A stretch of DNA of 64,000 bases from assembly GCA_905178155.1 (NCBI GenBank), contig CAJINV010000015.1, positions 62,001 to 126,000 of the forward strand, read 5' to 3'. This stretch comes from Amoebophrya sp. A120. Lineage: Eukaryota > Sar > Dinophyceae > Syndiniales > Amoebophryaceae. Position 1 is the first letter of the stretch; each line of letters starts with the position of its first letter. Below the pieces are notes generated by a model, which had not been told where the DNA came from, made no database searches, and saw only the letters and a list, made by a program, of their open reading frames with translations. A program made the position numbers and the translations under genes. Positions 34,901-45,613 of the stretch are shown here, one piece after another.

Positions 34901-37144
34901 CGGGAGGACTACCTTTGGGGTGTTGTCGCCGGCGTTTATGGCAGGTGATCGTGGTAGTGGTCCTTCTTCCCGCCGTTGCTGGTTCGTTTTTCTTTCCACG
35001 ATTGCCTTCTCCGCTTCACATATCGACAGCAAATGTTGATCTGAGTCTGCACGAAGTAGATGAAAGTTGTCATGCTAGTAGTATTTTCTTATTGATGAAG
35101 AAAAAGAACAGATCACAATACACAGCCCAGCAAGACAAATTCATATTTTTGTTGGTGCGAAGTAGATGTGTAGTAGTTTTTGCAACTACTAAAGCAACCA
35201 AACGGCTCTCTTAAACACATGCATCACAGATTCAATTTACGGTCCACAAGCTCATATCGTAAACTCAAGAACATACAACTTTGCATTCATCCAGAGTCTC
35301 AAGAACCACGAATTTGCAAGATCCATATCGCAGCCGTGCCCGACAATCTGGTCCGCAATCAGCCCAAAAATTGATCCGCAAATCTGGGGCCGGAGGAAAA
35401 ATTTCTCGCTCGGAATTTCCGCAGCCAGCTTGTCGTACGACAGCTTCTCTGGATCTCCGAGCAGCTGGTTGAATCTTAGGTCCAACACCTGTAGCTTCGG
35501 ACAGACATGGGTCAGGAAGTAATTCAGTTTCGACGGGCGGAGGGTTTTATCAGCCAGTTCCTGGCTTGATGTTTCTCCGCCTGGTTTCTCATTGTTGTCA
35601 TCTTGTTGTTGATTCGGGTGGGTCTTCTGGCAATTGCCATTGCCCGTGATGTCAGCATTTATTTCTTCTAGCGAAACGTCGCACACGGGGACACCAAGGA
35701 GGCTTTTCCAGCTCAGTTTGTTTTTCGTCAAATTGATCTTCCGAATGGCCGGAATGTAGCTGTGCAGCAGTTTCTCGTTTCGCAGCAGAGCGTAGTCCTT
35801 CTGCACCCGGCGAAAGCGTCCGTCCCCACCTTCCTCCCACTCGTTCAAGGTATTGTTTTTCAGGTACCTCTCCTCCTTCTTCGCGCCCGACGTGCAGAAC
35901 TCCAAAAACGGCAGCTCGGAAAAGTTGCACTTCGACAGGTTCAACTCAACTAGGTTCACGAAATTGTTGTTCCAGGACATAGAGGGTTGCTGGATTAGAG
36001 TTACACTACCCGGTCGCGGGGTAGTAAATGCTGCCGTTGTGTCGTTCGGTTGATTTCGATTTGACGTCGTCGTCTCAGCATGATTCTGATCATTCTGATC
36101 ATTCAGTCGCACACTCGAAAACAAAGTTTCGTGCCAATCCGATGGTAAGAGGTCCCGGTGCTGCACCAAGGGGCGGAACACGGAGTGCTTCATTTCCTGG
36201 TCGTACAGCCAGTGGAGCATGTCTGTCTCCAGTTTTTCGCACCAGGAAGAAAAATCCGCACGCAGTCGCGTTTGCGACTCCTGATCGCCCTTGATTCTAA
36301 TCCTTTCACCCCAGTAAAACGTTTGTCGTAAGGGACGGGCCGGCGGGGGAGCATCGGGCTCTCGGGTTTCGCCCGTTCCACCAATGCTGTCCTCTACTTG
36401 CAATGAAACTGCAACTGGTGCAAGAAGAACATTCCCTGCTGTGGTCGCGTGTGGCCGTTCTTCCTTTTGCTCCACCATCATGCGCCGGACCCGGGCCCGC
36501 ATTTTTACCGCAAGGCTAGCGCCGACGACAGAGAGCTTGCTTTTTTCCCAGTCGTTGAGCGGGCTGCTCAGGAGCGTTCGAATCTCGTGCTCAGTAAGGG
36601 TCGGCCGCGTCGTGCAGCTGTGGAAAGATGAGAACGACGTCGTAATCTCTTCATCCATTCCCCCCGGGGGCATGATGTCGGGAGTAGATAAGTTGGACTG
36701 GTGCTGTTGAGGAGCTGCAGCAGTAGCTCTTCCAGCGGGGCGGGCCACTTCATTGTTCGTCGAAAAAAGTGTAGTACTAGTTGCATCTTCGGGTGAATAC
36801 GACGCTATTGTGCCGGGACCACCGCCGCCACCACCGCCCGATGACTCCGATGTCTGATTGTGCAGAGCATGATCTTGTTCATGCGAAGGTGGGGTACTAC
36901 TAGCTCTTTCGCTGCCCGCTTCCTCAATGCTGCTTTGTGCTTCCTCAATGCTGCTTTGTGATGAGGCCTGGTGGTCTAACATGACGGGCGGCGGTGGGGC
37001 GGTCGGCGGCAAAAGGTCTACTTGCTTGTTTTTAGGTCGTGTGGGTTGGTCGTCGTGGAGGATCATCTTGTTTTCCCTTTTCTGTTTTGTTTTCGATGTG
37101 GGTCTGAAAAATAAAAAGTTTTTTGAGATATTGGTATCGGACAA
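31943..37144 (-). CDS. LRR protein with C-terminal 2-oxoglutarate/Fe(II) oxygenase domain
   Basis: The first exon (37144 to about 35310) encodes a low-complexity N-terminus and then at least three leucine-rich-repeat-like strands (LVELNLSKCNFSELPFLEF, IRKINLTKNKLSW, LQVLDLRFNQLLG). Middle exons (about 35050-34472 and 34258-33422) are helical. The C-terminal part has the double-stranded beta-helix signature of 2OG-Fe(II) oxygenases. SPHIDHQN gives the iron His-x-Asp, FYAISVGNFKGGEICVE is the following strand pair, IDGRFVHWV gives the distal His, and QRFSLIFYQTEKG supplies the Arg expected to hold 2-oxoglutarate. A charged insert of about 80 residues splits the domain before that Arg. The protein ends GATFYDE with TGA at 31943-31945. 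A short GT-AG intron is 32975-32908. Junctions near 35050-35330 and 32640-32830 were not resolved, so two adjacent genes remain possible. Confidence 0.6.
31994..32198. mobile_element. Introner element IE-I1
   Basis: Arms CAAGAAAAAAACACCATC and TGATGGTGTTTTTTCTTG. The flanking repeat is CCCTT (31989-31993, 32199-32203). Removal joins IFYQTEKG to GAYVQPRG just before the stop codon. Confidence 0.88.
32249..32402. mobile_element. Introner element IE-D3
   Basis: Arms GTGCAAAAGCATCGCACTCG and ACGAATGCGATACTTTTGCA. The flanking repeat is TGC only. Removal joins KQRTA to MKNQRFSLIF, bringing the putative 2-oxoglutarate Arg into frame. Confidence 0.82.
33143..33421. mobile_element. Introner element IE-C2
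   Basis: The flanking repeat is GTTCT (33138-33142, 33422-33426). Removal joins SPHIDHQN to KRNFYAISVG, directly after the iron-binding His-x-Asp. Confidence 0.93.
34259..34471. mobile_element. Introner element IE-E2
   Basis: Arms AAAAAAGTGTTACAGTTACA and TGTAACACTTTTTTC. The flanking repeat is only CTC (34256-34258, 34472-34474). Removal joins EWIEGFE to RFEAMELLL. Confidence 0.85.
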
Positions 37145-37671
37145 TGAAGAAGAATAATCGATAGCTTCTAGCTCAAAAAGAAAACCTTTGTGCTAAATAA
37201 AGACCTGAGCGATACATTCATATGTGGTCTTCTATTTGATAATTATCAAGTTACTGCAGTTAGCCGGATTATCTAGTAGTACCACGGGAGTTAGATTCGA
37301 TGAGTACGGTGGAACAGAAATCTTTAGTTGCGCTATGATCTTACAGCAGGATCGGTAATGAATAAGGAGATAGAAGTTTTTCTTTCTGCCTTCTCTATGA
37401 TCTTCCGCTGTCAAAATTGACCTTCGACGCCCAACCACCACCATCGTGACAGGCAGGCTGGCAATACTGATCCTGCTCTCCCAGGAAGACACAACGAACA
37501 TACAATGAGCAATACTGTCGGTGTCATCGTGGTATTGGTGCGTCGCAACAAGAAAAAACCAACATCCACACAGTTCGCCGATGAACAAACCAAAAAAGGA
37601 AACCACGAACCGATGCCGCGCAGTTCCAGTTATTCTTCCGGAAAGTCATTTTCATTTTCAAGAACCAGGGT

Positions 37672-38000
37672 ATAACTCTCAGCACTGCTTTGTTCACTTT
37701 TGTTGAATCACTTTCACTTGTCGTTACTTGAAAGGTCTCTAAAAATATCTGGCACAGCAGCTTTGGTTATGCGCAATGTACTCAATGCTCGCTCCTTTAT
37801 GCAGAAGACGAGCAGCACAATTGCCATTTCCGAAAACAGCCCCGGTGTATTTTCCGTACTTGAAAAGGTAGCGACTTGATGCAATTCGTCGTGCCTTTTA
37901 ACATTCCTTTTTCTAGAAATAAACTTGTACGGTGGGGGCTCCTCGCACTTTCGCCCTCTGTCTTGCAGGATCGCGAAACGTGCCTACGTGCTGTTGCAAG
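37672..38000. repeat. Dispersed repeat R1, copy 1
   Basis: Shares long near-identical blocks with 38925-39250, for example CAGCACTGCTTTGTTCACTT and GCGCAATGTACTCAATGCTC, in the same order and orientation. Confidence 0.8.
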
Positions 38001-38099
38001 CATTTTCGCACTGATATTTTCTTACTCCAGGTATAAACAAAGACAGAAAGTCATAATATTAAATAAGTCTTGCGCTCTTGTTGTATTTTTCGAGCAGGT

Positions 38100-38920
38100 T
38101 GTTTTATCAGCAGATCATACTATTCGTCGGGTACTGCGAACCTGTTTCTCTCTGCATATCTCATTTATAAGTACTTTGCTGTGCCGCCCTCTTGCTCGTG
38201 ATATTCTAAGAAACTTCGGTTACATAAGGACGAGCATACGAAGCGGTCGGCGTTGGTTTCTTTGTAGATATCCTCAAAGCTGTGAAATATTATCGTGCCT
38301 CTAGGATTCCTTATTTCAGTGATGGTATTGTTTGTTATTGCAAGAACGAAATTGACCAGCGAAGCGGTCGCCGCCCCGTCAGACCGCCTACTCTTCTCTT
38401 GAAGAGCGGGATCTTTGCTAAGTAAAACATATAGTTTCAGAGCTAAATAATTCGATTTTCCTGGCTCGCCAAAATAGTAAACAGCTCACAAAAGTAAATG
38501 AAGGATTTTATGTCGCCAAAACTGAAAATAATTGTCTGTATCCCTGCAATATACCTCCTCCTCAACACAGACTCTGGAAACAAAGCCCGGGAAGAAATCG
38601 TGAGAGGCACTGCCGATACGAGGAAAATGAGCAAACGTGGAATCAACGACTAAAGGTACTTACATTGATGTTCGTTTGCAGTCGGCGATTGCAAACGGGC
38701 GTCAACACTTTTTGAATAAACTACGCATGGCGTAATTTATTGCTTTTGACTTGACGCGAACGCAACGTGCTCCTTTTTGAGAGATAGAAAATTCGATAAA
38801 TTTCAAAGAACTACCTCTCAACGACGCGGCTACATCAAGTAGCGCATAAAAATGCACATAAAATTTGAACTACAGTTTTTCCAATTTCAGACTGCAACGT
38901 GTGCAGTTGAAATCCAACCC
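38100..38920. repeat. Dispersed repeat R2, copy 1
   Basis: Collinear with 42515-43310. Shared blocks include TACGAAGCGGTCGGCG, CGTCAGACCGCCT, AAACTGAAAATAATTGTCTG and CACTGCCGATACGAGGAAAA. Confidence 0.8.
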
Positions 38921-38924
38921 CCAC

Positions 38925-39250
38925 TCTCAGCACTGCTTTGTTCACTTTTGTTGAATCACTTTCACTTGTCGTTACTTGAAAGGTCTTTAATATCTGGCAC
39001 AGCAGCTTTGGTCATGCGCAATGTACTCAATGCTCGCTCCTTTATGCAGAAGACGGGCAGCACAATTGCCATTTCCGAAAACAGCCGCGACGAAGTTTTC
39101 GCACTTGAAAAGGTGGCGCTTTCATCGTGGTTTCAATACTTTTTTTTTTACAAATAAACTTGGGCGAGTTGCCGAATTTTCGCCATCTATCTTGCAAGAT
39201 CGCGAAACGTGCCCTCTTGCTGTTGCAAGCATTTTCGCACTGATATTACC
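38925..39250. repeat. Dispersed repeat R1, copy 2
   Basis: Partner of 37672-38000, directly following R2 copy 1. The order R1-R2-R1 suggests a duplicated composite unit. Confidence 0.8.
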
Positions 39251-39374
39251 TTACTTGTTCAGGTAAAGCAAATACAATAGGGGGTTTATAAACTTTGCGC
39301 TCTTGTATTCGAGCACGTTGTTTTATCAGCAGATCATTGATAGTCATATCTACAACTTTAACAAAAATTCAAAA

Positions 39375-39490
39375 GAGTTCAGTGCATCTCTTGAGTTCAG
39401 TGCACCTTTTGAGTTCAGTGCACCTTTTGAGTTCAGTGCATCTTTTGAGTTCAGTGCACCTTTTGAGTTCACTAAACCTTTTGAGTTCTT
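39375..39490. repeat. 18-bp tandem repeat, about 6.5 units
   Basis: The unit is GAGTTCAGTGCACCTTTT with minor changes. Because 18 is a multiple of three it stays open in several frames and produces spurious repetitive peptides. Confidence 0.92.
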
Positions 39491-39764
39491 CTTCGTCACA
39501 CATCATACATAGTTCACGAGAGTTCACAAAATTCACAGAATTCACAGAGTTCACAAAATTCAATCTTGATCTGAGCATCATCAATCTTACAATCATCATC
39601 TCATTCACCGAGCCACTATCTCGATCTTCAAGTCATAATCTCATTTAGAAAATCACAATCCATCATCTCGATCTCCGAATCCTTATCGCGATCTTAAAGT
39701 CGTAAATCCTTTTCGAAAGTCATAATCTTCGATCTCAGACACAATATCTCGATCGCAGAGCCTT

Positions 39765-40380
39765 CATCTCAATCCCATTCATAATCTCCATCTTGGAAAA
39801 ATTATACACACTTTCATGCCATCACTATTCCAATCGTAAAATCTTCATCGCAGTCTTAAAGTCATGCTCTGCACTGAAAATCGCAATGCATCACCATCAT
39901 CATATCGAATGGGCGGGGGGGGGGGGGGGGGGGGGGGCGAGGGCCCCCCGCACTTATCTCGATCGCAGAGTCTTCGCCTCCATCTCATTCATAATCTCCA
40001 TCGTGGAAAAATTATAAACACTTTCAAACCACCACTATTCCAATCTTAAAATCTTCATCGCAGTCTTAAAATCCTACTTCGCACTGAAAATCGCAATGCA
40101 TCACCATCATCATATCGAATGGGCGGGGGGGGTGCGGGGGGGGGCGAGGGCCCCCCGCACTTATCTCGATCTCAGAGCCTTCATCTCAATCTCATCCATA
40201 ATCTCCATCTTGAAAAAATTATAAACACTTTCATACCATCACTATTTCAATCGTGAAATCTTCATCGCAGTCTTAGAGTCATATTCTGCACTGAAAATCG
40301 CGATGGATGCATCACCGTCATCATATCGAATGGGCGGGGGGGGCGCGGGGGGGGGCGAGGGCCCCCCGCACTTCATCACC
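39765..40380. repeat. Three tandem units of about 210 bp with G runs
   Basis: Each unit runs from a TCTCGATC-rich segment through GCAATGCATCACCATCATC to a long G run and then CGAGGGCCCCCCGCACTT. The G runs lie near 39911-39937, 40122-40146 and 40334-40360; the first is more than 20 consecutive G. Confidence 0.92.
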
Positions 40381-41089
40381 ATCATCATCATATTGATCAT
40401 CATGGTCATCATGTACGTGGGGCGGGGATAATAATCACCATCATCGTCGTCATTCATGAGATAGCCGCGACTCTTCAATCATCATCTTCATCATCATCGC
40501 CATCATTCCTATCCGAGAAGATAGCGGCGAAGAGCAAGCTGCACCGTGCGCCATTTCCTCAAAGGCGAGGCGGGGGCCGTGCTTCATTTTTGTTTTTCAG
40601 CTTCCAAAACACGAACGGCCTGACTTTTTTCCGCGCAAGCGACGACCGAGGGACCGACAAGTGGCGCGTGGCAGCGCCCTAACGCAAAGAAGAAGCCGAG
40701 CGGAAGACGAAAGTAGACCGATCGAGGCGCCACATTTCAACTACCCATCGACAAGCAGCTTCCTACGTAGGAGGCAACATTGGCTACAGACGCCAACGCG
40801 TCCACTTCGTTCTAATGACACCACATGCACAACAGTGGCGCAACACACGCTCGAGCTCCAGCCACAGGGAAAAACATTCTTTCGATGCGCGCGGCGTTTC
40901 CTCAACATGCGCAAGAGGGCCACGCGCACGGGGCTGCTAGCGTGCCGCTTGACAAATGTACTGCAATCGAAAATCAGCGTTGGGGTTTGGGTCTTGAAAT
41001 TGAAAACACAGACACAGAGTGACAACCTAGCCGCGGAGACTTCCCAAAAACTCGCTCTCCTCTACAGCCTCTAGCTCGGCGCCCTGTCC

Positions 41090-41485
41090 TTAGATATTTC
41101 TGAAATAGTTCGGCCGCAGAGTCACGTCAGGCCGCAACTCGCGGAAAGCGCGATCCGCCACGTCTATAAAATTCTCCGAGGCTCGGTAGTCCAGGTCCAT
41201 GATGTACTTCCCCGGGCGCCATGATATCAGCCACCAATCTTCGCCCGCAAGCATAGCACTGCCGGGCTCCTTTTGTCCCTTTGGTTCCTGCGACGTGAAG
41301 AACCAGCAAACAACGTGGCCGCTAGCGGCCTTCGAGTCCCCGACCCAGATGTATTCCGCACGGTTTGCGCCGTCGGCGCGCCCCTCTCTCTCCGAACCCG
41401 TGCGCCGGTGGTACATGGCGCCCCGAATTAAATCCACCTTCCGCCCCTTCTCATCCGGGTGATTTGGGAAATCAGGCTTCGACAT
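41090..41485 (-). CDS. Hypothetical 131-residue protein
   Basis: A single open frame from ATG at 41485 to a stop at 41090 in moderately GC-rich DNA. The composition is protein-like, with aromatic residues spread through it (EDWWLISWRPGKYIMDLDY). No introner element or domain is recognised. Its neighbourhood is repeat-rich, so it could be part of a repeat family. Confidence 0.4.
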   Translation of the reverse strand: MSKPDFPNHPDEKGRKVDLIRGAMYHRRTGSEREGRADGANRAEYIWVGDSKAASGHVVCWFFTSQEPKGQKEPGSAMLAGEDWWLISWRPGKYIMDLDYRASENFIDVADRAFRELRPDVTLRPNYFRNI

Positions 41486-43323
41486 TGGTTGCGGAGTGGA
41501 GAATGTTTCAAATAAGGCTTCTACTACTAGATGCGCGGCTGCACTTGCAGGAGAAGACGGCGCGCCAATGATGCAGACTTACCAAAAGGAGCGATGGCGC
41601 CAACTACACAACGACAGAGCTTCGTATAGCAATGGGCAAAAGCTAGGCTTTCTCTAAATGAATGTAAATGGTTGCAGTGGTAAAAAGAAAAGCAAAAGCT
41701 AGACCGTCGCTGTTCGGGGATGAAGTGTGGATATGAGAGGGTGGGGCGATTGTAAGTATGAACCGCAGCAAGGCCCCTAGGGGTTCGCCAGCGCGAGGGC
41801 GAAGCAACCTGCCCGCGCCCCCGCCTGTGGCATACGTGCCCGGCGTAGCTTTTTGATCATCGTTTCTTGCTCCTGGGCCTGGCCTACTGCAGATCTCGCA
41901 TGCCGGCTAGCCAGCATGACTGCGTGGCCGGCCGCGCAACTTGAACTTCTAACAGCCTTGGATGCGTATCTTCTTTTCTAATCGATCGTTTGCTTTTTTA
42001 TCATCGTCTTATCATCATCATCATCATCATCATCGCCATCGTCTATCCTGCGCGGGGTATTGCGCAATAGAGGGCTAAAAAGTTTCTTCGTGGCAGCAGG
42101 AGAGGGCGATTTTAGTTCCTTCATTGCTGCAGACGCGACCTCTACTGTCTGGGTGGTTCTGATGTGTACGCAGGAAAAGTACGAAGTCGGACCCTCAATA
42201 CGTACGCAGGGACAGAATCGCGCAAACAGGGGGGGGGCTTGCGGCGGTCTTCCCCACGACCGGGAAACTGCGGCGCCATCCCCCAACGAAGGCTTCGCGT
42301 GTGTTCCCTACCGAGTACCACTGCGCCTCTGCGAAAAAAGTTCGCGCAAGCGGCTCCGCGTTCCTGCGGGACGGGTTGGGGCCGGTCTCCCTCCCCCCAG
42401 GAGTGAGCCGCCTTCCTTGCTTCCTCACCCACCACCCCCACTAACCCTACTACCCATTCTAGCGCAAGTTTGCGCTGTCACGCCGAGCGGGCGAAGCTAT
42501 TCGATTCTCGTTATACTACTACTCGTCGTCGTCAGCTGCTGCGAGCCTGTTTTTATCTGCATATCTCATCTAATATACTTTGCTGTGCCGGCCTCTCGCT
42601 CGTGATATTCTAGGAAACTTCTGTTGCATAAGGATGGACTATCATACGAAGCGGTCGGCGAGGGATTTTTTGCAAAAAGCTTCAGAGTTCCGAAGTATTT
42701 TCGTGCCTGCAGGATTCTTTGTTTGAGTGATTGCATTCGTGAAAGAACGACATTAACCAGCGAAGCGGTCGCCGCTCCGTCAGACCGCCTTCTCTTCTCT
42801 TGAAGAGGGGGATCTTTCGCTAAGTAAATCATGTAGTTTCAGAAATAAATTTGATTTCCCTGGCTCGCCAAAATATTATGGCTCACAAAAGCAAAAGGAT
42901 TTCATGTCGCCAAAACTGAAAATAATTGTCTGTATCCCTACAATATACCTCTTGCGTAACTACACAGCTGGAATAAACAAAGCCCGAGGCACTGCCGATA
43001 CGAGGAAAATGAGCACTCATGGAACCAACGACTAAGATACATTGATGTGCGTTTGCAGTCGACGATTGCAAACGTACCCCACTTTTTGAAGTAGAGCAGA
43101 GAGATTAGTGAAGAAATACGCATGGCATTATAATTCATGTGGTGAGATAAAGAACAAAAGATTTTGATCTGGCGCAAACACAACGTGCTTTTTTTTCAGA
43201 GATGCAAAATTTGATAAAATTGAAAGAACCTCTCGTCAGGCTACAAGAAGTGGTACATAAAATTTGAACTACATTTTCTTAATTTCAGGCAGCAACATGT
43301 GCACTTGAAATTCAACGTCGTTT
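41486..43323. other. Intergenic, partly duplicated
   Basis: Contains a short (TCA)n run near 42003-42035, a GC-rich segment around 42150-42440, and R2 copy 2. The plus-strand 181-codon frame at 42060-42605 crosses these features and is not supported. Confidence 0.45.
42515..43310. repeat. Dispersed repeat R2, copy 2
   Basis: Partner of 38100-38920. Its right end (TGCACTTGAAATTCAACG) runs to within about 15 bases of the stop codon of the gene at 43324-45613. Confidence 0.8.
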
Positions 43324-45613
43324 TCAACAACAACCGTCGTCCACCTTGGTCTTTTTTGTCACCGGCGAACAGGAAGACACGGAGCTCGAACTGCTCGCGC
43401 AACTGCATTCGGTATGCACTGCAAGTATGTCTGGGTCTGGAAACTTGTGTTGCTCCTGCTACTCGCATGGTAGATCGCCCACTTGCGCGGCATAACATCA
43501 TCAGAAGTTTTGCGAGCCTTATTGCAGACTGATTCGTCTTCAGATGCAGGACAAGAAACTGAGTTTCACAGCACAAAAAAAGGTGGCAATTCGTATCGAT
43601 GCATAACAGATCAAGATCATCTCCTTGTCCGCTTCGACTTTCGCATCACAAATTCAGACTCAAAGACATTTGTAGTGCATATTCGGATTCCCGCCCGAGG
43701 GGTGCGATGGTGGAGAGGTCCGTCGTACTCGTTTTCTCCGCAGCTGCTGACGAAATTCCTCCTCCTATCCTGAGTAAAAACGTACCCACACCAGAGTCAG
43801 GATGAGGATTTTGCAACACAAACCTAGGAGTTTTGTGAGTCACGCATGACAAGTTTCAGTCCGTAAGGTAGTGCAAGTTAGCAAGGAAAGCTGCATCACA
43901 AATCGACCTGCTGATCCTGTTCACAGCATCACAAATTCCAAAACACGATTGGAAATGGCTCTCATGGGGATGCGCATCACAAATGTCTTTGTCATTGCAA
44001 ATCTGCATTACAACTCTGGTGTGGGTACGTTTTTACTCAGGATACCTCCCCGGGCCTCGGCCGCCATCGCTAACAGGGAAGTAGTGATGGAGAACGGAAC
44101 CACATTCATCATATCGGTGTTGCCGCCATCATATCAAATGCAAAAATGTCTGGGTCTGGAAGATTGCAGGAGTTTGTCATGCATCTTCTGGATCACGCAA
44201 CTGGTCTCTAATGCACGCAAAAGCATTACAGGTTTTGCGCAGGCCTTCTGATGTCTATCCCGCATGAGAAATTCCCTATTTGCGTAGCAAGAAATGGGAA
44301 GCTTTTGGTGCTTCTGCAATACAAATATTTGCCTATTCCAGAATTCGCATGACAAGTTCCAACTCTTCCAGACCCAGACATTTTTGCATTTGATACATCA
44401 TTTTCGGAAGAGATGAACACGAGCTCGTCGTCCCCAACCACCGGAAATTTCCCTATCAAATGTAAAAATGTCTGGGTCTGGAAGAATGCAACTTGTGATG
44501 CTGCATTTGGATTCAAAAAAAATCTGTATTGCATGAGTACCAAAGGGAAGGCAATTTTTGCTCCGCTGAGAAGGCATTTGTCATGCGGAATAGGCATCGG
44601 GAAGCCCTCAGAAAATCTGTATTGCTAGGGTATGCATCACAGACATCATGGCTCATGCAAAACGTGCATGACAAGTGTCAGAATCTTTCAGACCCAGACA
44701 TTTTTACAGTTGATATTCCCGGGACACTCCTGATTCAACACTTCCGTCACGGCACCACCGGCGTCGAACAGCCGCGGCGAGCCGTTAACCCGCCGCGGCA
44801 GGGCGGGCAAAGTGGGAATCGCATCCTCCTCCTCGTTATGCATTGCAAAAATGTCTGGGTCTGGAAGAATGCAACTTGTGATGCGCATTTCAGAACACAG
44901 AAAAATCTCTCATGCATAGGTAGCAAAAGCTGCCCACTTTCTGTCACCAAAATGGGGGATTTTTCATGCGGATTCGGCATTGCGGAAGCTTCTCCAAACC
45001 TGTGATGCTAGAGCTTCCATGCCAGACCTTGTGTGTCATGCAAAAACAGCATGAATCTTCCAGACCCAGACATTTTTGCATTTGATACTCGTCGTCGTCA
45101 TCCCACGAGCCGTGCGGGAGGAAAATCGCGGCAGGGAGATCATCGTCGCGAAGGGAGAGGACGTTCTTCGGTTTATTGTGAGGAAAAATCCCCCCTCCCC
45201 ATACCGAAAGGGTATGCTTACAAAAATTTGCGATGCTGATTTGAGACCAAATCCTGCGTCTCTTGCAGGAGGGCAAATCCAAAGAATCCGCCATCTTATG
45301 CAGGCGATTTGTAATGCTCTTACGCCTACATGGCAGGCCTCTGCTATGCTAAGCACCTACACCAAAACATCCCTAAGCAGGCTGAAAATTTGCCTGCAGT
45401 GCCTCACTGCAATACAGAGCTGATTTGTGTACACAAATGCAGCAACAGAAATGTCCGTTTCAGTATGGGGAGGGGGGATTTTTCACTTTGATGCGGTTGT
45501 TGTGCTTCTCCCAGTTCTCCATTGTTGTTCTTCTTGTTCTTTTCGTTGCAATTCCGCAGCTGGGGCAGCTGCAGCTGGGGCTTCATCTCGTTCTCCTGTT
45601 TTAGGGAAGACAT
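43324..45613 (-). CDS. Hypothetical 204-residue protein ending Cys-Cys
   Basis: I do not recognise this protein. Exons 45613-45494, 45168-45088, 44831-44716, 44448-44396, 44126-44045, 43760-43681 and 43406-43324 sum to 615 bases, exactly 205 codons with TGA. The start MSSLKQENEM is the only in-frame ATG before IE-B11. The centre (LFDAGGAVTEVLNQECPGKF, PVVGDDELVFISSENDG) looks folded and the last 60 residues are Ser-rich. The C-terminus KKTKVDDGCC resembles the CC tails of Rab GTPases that receive geranylgeranyl groups, but no GTP-binding motif is present. All six introns are introner elements. Confidence 0.7.
43413..43680. mobile_element. Introner element IE-A10, arm diverged
   Basis: The left arm ATGTCTGGGTCTGGAAAC is intact and the right arm is decayed (TCAGACTCAAAGACATTTG). 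The flanking repeat ATTCGG is perfect (43407-43412, 43681-43686). Removal joins APLGRESE to CSCASSSS. Confidence 0.85.
43766..44044. mobile_element. Introner element IE-C3
   Basis: The flanking repeat is CCTCC (43761-43765, 44045-44049). Removal joins AAEARGGG to ISSAAAEK. Confidence 0.93.
44133..44395. mobile_element. Introner element IE-A11
   Basis: The flanking repeat is CATCAT (44127-44132, 44396-44401). Removal joins FISSEND to GGNTDMMN. Confidence 0.93.
44454..44715. mobile_element. Introner element IE-A12
   Basis: The flanking repeat is TTCCC (44449-44453, 44716-44720). Removal joins LNQECPG to KFPVVGDD. Confidence 0.93.
44837..45087. mobile_element. Introner element IE-A13
   Basis: The flanking repeat is CTCGT (44832-44836, 45088-45092). 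Removal joins HGSWDDDE to EEDAIPTL. Its interior is closely related to that of IE-A22 at 59179. Confidence 0.93.
45174..45493. mobile_element. Introner element IE-B11
   Basis: The flanking repeat is CGGTT (45169-45173, 45494-45498). Removal joins GEAQQP to KNVLSLRD. Confidence 0.92.

Larger units (their letters stand above)
37145..41089. other. Repeat-rich intergenic DNA
   Basis: No confident gene. It contains diverged duplicates (37672-38000 vs 38925-39250, and 38100-38920 vs 42515-43310), an 18-bp tandem array, a 210-bp tandem array with long G runs, and a GC-rich stretch from about 40500. Plus-strand frames at 37876-38304, 38852-39157 and 40661-41074 lie within repeats or GC-rich DNA and are not supported as genes. 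Confidence 0.5.

Noticed and set aside
39303-39608. Open frames with EFSAPF or KRCTEL repeats
   Set aside because: They arise from the 18-bp tandem repeat, which is open in several frames on both strands.
39375-40380. CRISPR-like array
   Set aside because: Units are contiguous tandem repeats without unique spacers, in a eukaryotic genome.
43413-43852. Plus-strand reading of the 43.3-44.5 kb region
   Set aside because: The plus strand also stays open across two elements, but a stop appears after IE-A12, whereas the minus-strand assembly gives a complete 205-codon gene.
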